64,000 nt of DNA from Ursus arctos (taxonomy: Eukaryota > Chordata > Mammalia > Carnivora > Ursidae): the NCBI RefSeq assembly GCF_023065955.2, contig NW_026622808.1, positions 47,814,475 to 47,878,474 on the forward strand. The letters run 5' to 3'. The notes beneath the pieces were generated by a model. The model did not search any database and was not told the DNA's origin. It was given only the letters and a program-made list of their open reading frames with translations. The translations under genes and the position numbers were made by a program. Below are positions 58,510-64,000 of the stretch, one piece after another. Numbering within the stretch: the first letter of the stretch is position 1; each line of letters begins with the position of its first letter.

Positions 58510-61210
58510 AACTCATATATGGGGAATAATAATTTAATTATTTTGGATATACCTAAGCAGGCCATCTTTCTGGGTCCCCACTCACTGGGGAGTGGGAGGA
58601 AATTAATAAAATGTCCACTTTTATTTACAGCTAAGTGAGGTCCAGTAAGCTTAAAAATTCCCTTGTAGGAGCCCTCACTGTCTCAGATAAACACACCCAG
58701 TTTTATCCCTGCCTGACCAGGCCATCCTACCAAATCAGTATGGCCATGCCCCAGGTTGGTGTGGGGGCAGCCCAGGGGATGCTCTTGTCCAGAGTTCTAA
58801 ATTAAGATGAGGCAGGAGCTCTGCCCATGCTGTTGCTACCACATCGGTCTCATCCCCTCTGTGCGAGGGAAGCAACAACACACTCATCCTGACCATTCAG
58901 CTCTTGTCCTTCTGTGCACTCCTCATGGCTCTCTCTCTGTCCCTAGTGTCCTGTCTTACAGAAACCTCTGTATGCCAGGGAATAAGACTGGCACTTGGTT
59001 ATGTGAGTGTGAATGGTATAGGAATGGGGGACTCTGCCTCAAAGAAGAAGCTGGGTTTACAAGATTATTTTCTTGCCTCATAATCCTATTTTGCATGTCA
59101 TACACTGAGTATTGCTTTATTCTTTGTCTCTCCCGTCTTTCTCTAAAAAATCCCAACCACATGTAGGAGAGAGTTAACCCCTCAGGGCCAGGAAAACCCT
59201 CTTGAATGGCAAAAGGAAAAATATTACCCCAATTCAAATACACATTCTTGTTTTTTTTCCTAAATGTCTTTCCGATCACCTTTCCCCCACTCCCACCCCC
59301 TCTTTACCTGGAGCCCTCAACCCAGTACCACCGCGTTTTCCACGCTTCCACCCCCAGAGCCTACTTCACGTTGTCATCGTACAACACTTTCCTACTCTCC
59401 TGTGTTGGGTTTACTCTTTCTTCTTTCTTGACCTCTACTCCATGTTATATAAACCCATTCTCTAGTAGTTTCTAAGAAAGAACATTTGGAGGTAAATTTT
59501 ATTAAATCCTTGTTTATCAGCAGATGTGCTCATTTTACTTGACATGTGACGGATAAATTCTGAGGACAAAATTCTAGATTGAAAATAATTTCCCCCACTA
59601 ATGGAAGCCATTGCTTTCCAGCATTCGGTCCTAACATCGGTAAGTCATAAGTCCAATTTCCTGTGTTCCCAATCCCATTTTCTTTGTTCTTGTGTGTTTG
59701 TGGCACATGTGTGTGATAGTGTTTTGTGTATGTGTACATACACATAAAATTTTTTTAAACCATCATTTAGTGCAGGCTGAGGGTGGTGAGGATAAATGTG
59801 CACATGGCTTACATATCATTTTCATCAGAAAGCTACCTTTTTCTTCTTTTTTCCTATATTATGTTGTGTTTTATCAGAATATCTTCAAGTGATATGTTCA
59901 TAAAGGTTCATGGGTAGTATGCTTTTTGAATCTGTGTGTATCAGAAAAGGTTTTTATGTTTTGTATTTTTATTTTACCTCGACCCCTGATTGTAGACGTT
60001 CACAATCCTTTACTCTTAGAACTCTGTAGGCTTTTTTCCATTATCTTCTAGCATTTAGTGTCATGGAGGGGAAGCCTGATGCTTGTTTCATGCCCAGTCC
60101 TTTGTAAATAATCAGTTTGCTTCATTCTAACACAGGTAGAGTTTTAATTTTATCCTGGAAATTTAAAACATCAGGAAAATCTACCATGGGGTTAGTGGCT
60201 ATAGGAAAGACACCAGGTCCCCTTTACTCCAGCGTGAATCATAAGTAGTGTCAGGACTAGAGAACTGTGCTGCCACCATGCACTGGGGAATATGTTCTTC
60301 TGGGCCTCATCTTCCTAGGAAAGGTGAGGCCAAGTGGGGCTTGTCAGTGTGTTAACTCCAGGACACAGATGCACGGAAAAATACATAGAATAAAGTTGTT
60401 AATCCAACTAACAAAGAACTGTTAGCTCTCATTCCAATCCAGCTTCCTACCAAAATGGCCTGCTGACTCTCAGATTGGAGGAGCTCCCTGGCAGGGGTTA
60501 TAAACAGTATCCAATCTAGCAGGGCTGACCCTTAAAGGAAGGGATTCAACACATTCAAAGAGAAAACAGAGTATCCAAAACTGCTGACTGTGGATGTGCT
60601 TAGCGGAGAACACTTGGAAGTGGAATGGCTGAACAGATGTGATATACCATTAATATTCAACTTTGTCTCTAATTTAAAGGGCGAGCTTCAAATTGTTCCC
60701 AGGTAGATGTGAAAATGTGGAATCAAAGTAATACCTCATGCTAAAATCAGCTGGATATAACTTTATTTTTTTCCTAAAGAAAGTAAAATTAGCCTGAAAG
60801 GTCCTCTAAATGAATGGTGATTTTCTTGTGGGTAGGGCATAAACCTAGCTATGGGAACCTCACTGCAGAGTAGATTAGGAGGAAGGGGTGGAGGAGGAAA
60901 TGCACGACCTTGCCATCTATATTTACTCTGGACCAAATGCCTAAAAATACAAGGGGTAAGTGGGAGAGAAGAGAAGCAGTGATCAGCTTTGCCTGTGCTA
61001 ACCAAGTTGGTTACAGAAAGAAAGGAAGGAAGAAAAGAAGGAAGGGAGAAAGAAACAGTGACTCACTGGAGGATGTGTGACATAGGAAGCCATCCTAACC
61101 TCCTGCTGACCCCAAGTTGAAGAATGCTAGAAAGTGGGGAATGGTGTTGCCACTGGGGCAGAAGACTCAACTGATCTGATGAGAACATATTTAAAAACAA
61201 GATATACAAA
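58510..61210. other. Intergenic, no recognised gene; purine microsatellite at 61015-61056
   Basis: ORFs of up to 119 codons (58807-59166) show no family resemblance. A (GAAA/GGAA)n purine tract lies at 61015-61056. A segment near 60180-60560 could be an old LTR but cannot be assigned. Confidence 0.4.
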
Positions 61211-61214
61211 TTAA

Positions 61215-61367
61215 CTTATAAACTTAGAAAACTCAACGCCCAAAAAAGAAATAATCTAATTAAAATATGCACAGAAGACAGGAATAAACGTTTTTCCAAA
61301 GAAGACGTGAAGACGGCATATAGACTCATGAAAAGATATTCATCATTGCTCATCATAGGGCAATACA
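61215..61367 (+). mobile_element. L1 ORF2 fragment, sense
   Basis: gaaaactcaacgcccaaaaa, ttccaaagaagacgtgaaga and ctcatgaaaagatattcatc match L1 ORF2 text in sense. A short truncated remnant. Confidence 0.85.
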
Positions 61368-61556
61368 ACTCTCGATTTTGGCTCAGATCATGATCTCAGG
61401 GTTGTGAGATCGAGCCCCATGTCAGGCTCCATGCTGGGTGTGGAATCTGCTTAGGATTTTCTCTCTCTCACTCTCCCTTTTCCCCTTGCCTGTCCCACAT
61501 GCACACTCTCTCTCTAAAAAAAAATAAAAATAAAAATAAAGAAATAAAAATAAATA
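61368..61556 (+). mobile_element. Carnivore SINE lacking its tRNA-like head
   Basis: It starts at ctctcgattttggctcagat, about 35-40 bases into the consensus, and continues to an (AAATA)n tail. The 5' truncation removes part of the internal Pol III promoter. Confidence 0.88.
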
Positions 61557-61699
61557 GAATCTTATGGTTTCTCAGTTCCTTCATTTCCCCAAATGTAGCA
61601 GTCACCACTTCTACTGTACTCAGCTTCTCTTGGTTAAAATAGACCCTTCCATCTTCTTATCCCACCTCCTAGACCTCCTTCAAGGCCCAGCTGGTATCC

Positions 61700-62201
61700 T
61701 GCCATAGATTCAATAGTGGTATCTCCAAGATGTCTATACCTTAACCCCCAGAGCCCATGAAAGTGTTATCTTTCATGGTAAGAGGGCTTTGCAGATGTGA
61801 CTGAATTGAGGATCTTGAGATGGGGGGATGATCCTGGATCATCCAGGTGGGTGCTATGTAATCACAACGATCCTTACATAGAAAAGAGAAAAGAGACACA
61901 GAATGAGAAAGAGAAGATAGAAGCAGAGATCAGAGGAGAAAAAATACTACTCTGCTGGCTTTGCGGATGGAGGAAGGGGCCACAAGCCAAGGAATGCAGG
62001 TAGACTTTAGAAGCTTTAAATGTCAAGGAAGCAGACTCTTACCTAGAGCCTCCAGAAGGAATATAGGCCAAGTGACACCTGGATTTTAGCCCACTGAAAT
62101 TGATTTCAGACTTCCAACCTCCAGAAATGTAAGAGAATAAATTTGTGTTGTTTCAGCAACCAAGGTTATGGTAACTTGTTACAACAGAGGAAGCTAATAT
62201 A
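61700..62201 (+). mobile_element. MLT1-type MaLR solo LTR
   Basis: taccttaacccccagagccc, gggctttgcagatgtgactg, ggccacaagccaaggaatgc, cttccaacctccagaaatgt and gagaataaatttgtgttgtt follow the MLT1 order, including the LTR polyadenylation region. There is no internal retroviral sequence next to it, so it is a solitary LTR. Confidence 0.85.
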
Positions 62202-62204
62202 GAC

Positions 62205-62540
62205 CATTTATGCTGTCTTTCACCTGCACTTTCAGTCTTCCTCCTTTGCTTGGTTCCTCCCCCTCCCCCCGTAAATGCTCTCAAGCTTCTCTGGAGTCAG
62301 CTCCTGGATTCTTTAGGGCAGTCCTTCTTCACCATTATCCCTCTTACTGCTTCCATGCCTACCACCCACTCACCACTTCATTCTCTGTAAACTGAAGTCC
62401 CTGCCCACCACACACTGAAGTCTCTCCTTGGAATTTAACTTACACATGTATATCCTAGAGGTCCATCCTTTGACTTCCTTCTCAGTGTTTCTGCAGCATT
62501 TGATAAAGTGGATTGCTCAATGTACAATTGCTCTCCCTTT
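62205..62540 (+). repeat. L2-like LINE fragment
   Basis: cactttcagtcttcctcctt, tgcttggttcctccccctcc and ttctgcagcatttgataaag resemble the L2-type coding region seen elsewhere in the window. Confidence 0.5.
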
Positions 62541-62544
62541 AAAA

Positions 62545-63175
62545 GAAAAGACTTTATTTTTAGAACAGTTTTAGAATTATAGGAAATTGAGAATATAGTG
62601 CAGTGGGTTCCATAAATACCTTAGCCAGTTCCCCTATTGTTAACATTTGTGTGGTATATGTGTTACAATTTATGAATCATTATTGATATATTATTATTAA
62701 CTAAATTCTATATGATATGTAGATTTCCTTAGTTTTTCCTAACATCTTTTTTTCTGTTCCAGGAACCCATCTGGAATATCATAAAAAAAAATTTACTTGT
62801 CATCTCTCCTCAGGCTGCTCTTATCTTTGATGGCTTCTCATATTTATCTTGTTTTTTTGATGACTCAGTTTTGAGGAGTACTGGTCAGATATTTTGTAGA
62901 ATGTTCTTCAATTTGAGTTTGTATGGTATTTTCCTCATGATTAGACTGGGATTATGAGTTTCAGGGAAGAATACCACAGTGGTGAAGTGCTGTTTTCATC
63001 ATGTCATGGTAAGGGTACATGTTATCCACATGATTTATGGCTGTTGAGGTCGACTTGGTCACCTGGCTGAGGTAGTGTTTGCCAGGTCTTTCCACTGTAA
63101 AGTTCCTTCTTTTTCACCTTCTCATACTCTCTTCTGTGGAAGCAAGTCACTATGTGTAGCCCACCTTAAGCAGTG
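62545..63175 (-). mobile_element. Ancient L1 3' UTR-type repeat, copy 2
   Basis: It parallels 50760-51400: tactggtcagatattttgta, gtcacctggctgaggtagtg, tttccactgtaaagttcctt and agtcactatgtgtagcccac. It interrupts L2-like text. Confidence 0.75.
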
Positions 63176-63179
63176 AGGA

Positions 63180-64000
63180 CTTATAGTTCCCCTACATTCT
63201 CTTCGAAATCTCCTGCCTTGAATTTTCTCACAGAATACAATCTCAGTTTGTTTTCTCTTTATCACTTTGATATTCTAAACATAGGTCTAACCAAATGTCC
63301 TGTGTCAGTGGTATCTCCTTTTTCCTCCTCAGTAATCCCTCCTGTCCACTCCACTTCTCTATTTTCTCCTGCCTCCAGAGGCTCTCAGAGATATAACCTT
63401 ACCTGTGGCCCCTCTCCTGAGCTCAAAAGCCAGATATCTCCACAATATTCACTTGCAAGCACTTGTCAGTTCAATCTTTCAAACACTGACCTCTTGGTTT
63501 TCTTTCTTCATTTCTACAAATGGGTTGCCTAATTGCTGGGTTGTTCAGTTATGAACCTCACTCAGAGTGGTATCCAGTTTTTCTTGCTTACACCTAATTC
63601 AGCCAAATTATCAGTTCCTGAAATCATCCATATGAAATATATCTCTCCTCAATCTCTTCTTTTTTATCCATGGTCACCCAGAGTCAGGTCCTCACTTTCT
63701 CTCATCTATGTGGTTTCAGTGGTGTCTGTTCATATAACTCTTTCCTCACAGACTATTCTATGCCCTCTGTCAGATGGTTTATTCAATACAGCTTAAGTTT
63801 TAGTATTCTGAGGTAAACGTCTCTAGTGGCTCCCTGTTAGTGAATACCTCTTTCCCTCCCCTCCTTCTTCCCTTCCTTCTTTCACCCACACTAACACTGC
63901 TGTCAACAACACCACCAATTACTGAATGATAAGCATTTTACTCAGTGCTGGGGGGTAGAGACAAATTGTTGAAATGTGGCTTTTGTCAACCAAGGTGAGG
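63180..64000. other. Possible L2-like sequence, then unassigned
   Basis: 63410-63830 (e.g. ctcctgagctcaaaagccag) has weak L2-like resemblance. A C/T-rich tract lies at 63847-63884. ORFs are short and unconvincing, and the window ends here. Confidence 0.35.

Overview
The window is mammalian nuclear DNA from a carnivore. At least ten interspersed copies of the tRNA-Lys-derived carnivore SINE (SINEC type) are present, several with intact target-site duplications. The near-consensus copies at 35372-35570 and 23897-24095 have the body (agcctgcttcttcctctccc type) that I associate with bears and pinnipeds rather than cats, dogs or mustelids; that lineage call is an inference. There are no prokaryotic features.

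The only protein-coding gene I can support is KBTBD8, a BTB-BACK-kelch substrate adaptor of CUL3 ubiquitin ligases, on the + strand. Its four coding exons (33702-33717, 34327-34537, 38510-39624, 42423-42886) join in frame, with GT-AG introns, to an intact 601-residue protein, the length known for the family member. The CpG-island promoter (about 33340-34130) holds two ZNF143/SBS-like elements, three CCAAT boxes, a GC box and a possible short uORF. The 3' UTR runs about 2.85 kb to a canonical AATAAA at 45713, with a plausible shorter alternative ending near 44050.

Bases 1-33300 (5' flank) and 45740-64000 (3' flank) are gene-poor. They hold layered repeats: SINEs, recent and ancient L1 fragments, L2-like and MIR-like fragments, MER20-type and other hAT-like DNA transposon remnants, MaLR-type LTRs, and three copies of one LTR-like family (16068-16517, 22000-22553, 26944-27404). 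Several are clearly nested, giving a relative insertion history. Two CpG-enriched patches (7785-8015 and 10150-10930) are not explained by any repeat or gene I recognise and are the best candidates for distal regulatory DNA or an unannotated noncoding promoter.

I found no evidence of a previously undescribed biological system. The most testable points concern KBTBD8 expression: paired SBS elements, a uORF, an intron-3 readthrough isoform with its own AATAAA, and alternative 3' UTR ends. Repeat family names come from recognition of consensus-like strings by eye, so subfamily names and edges are approximate.
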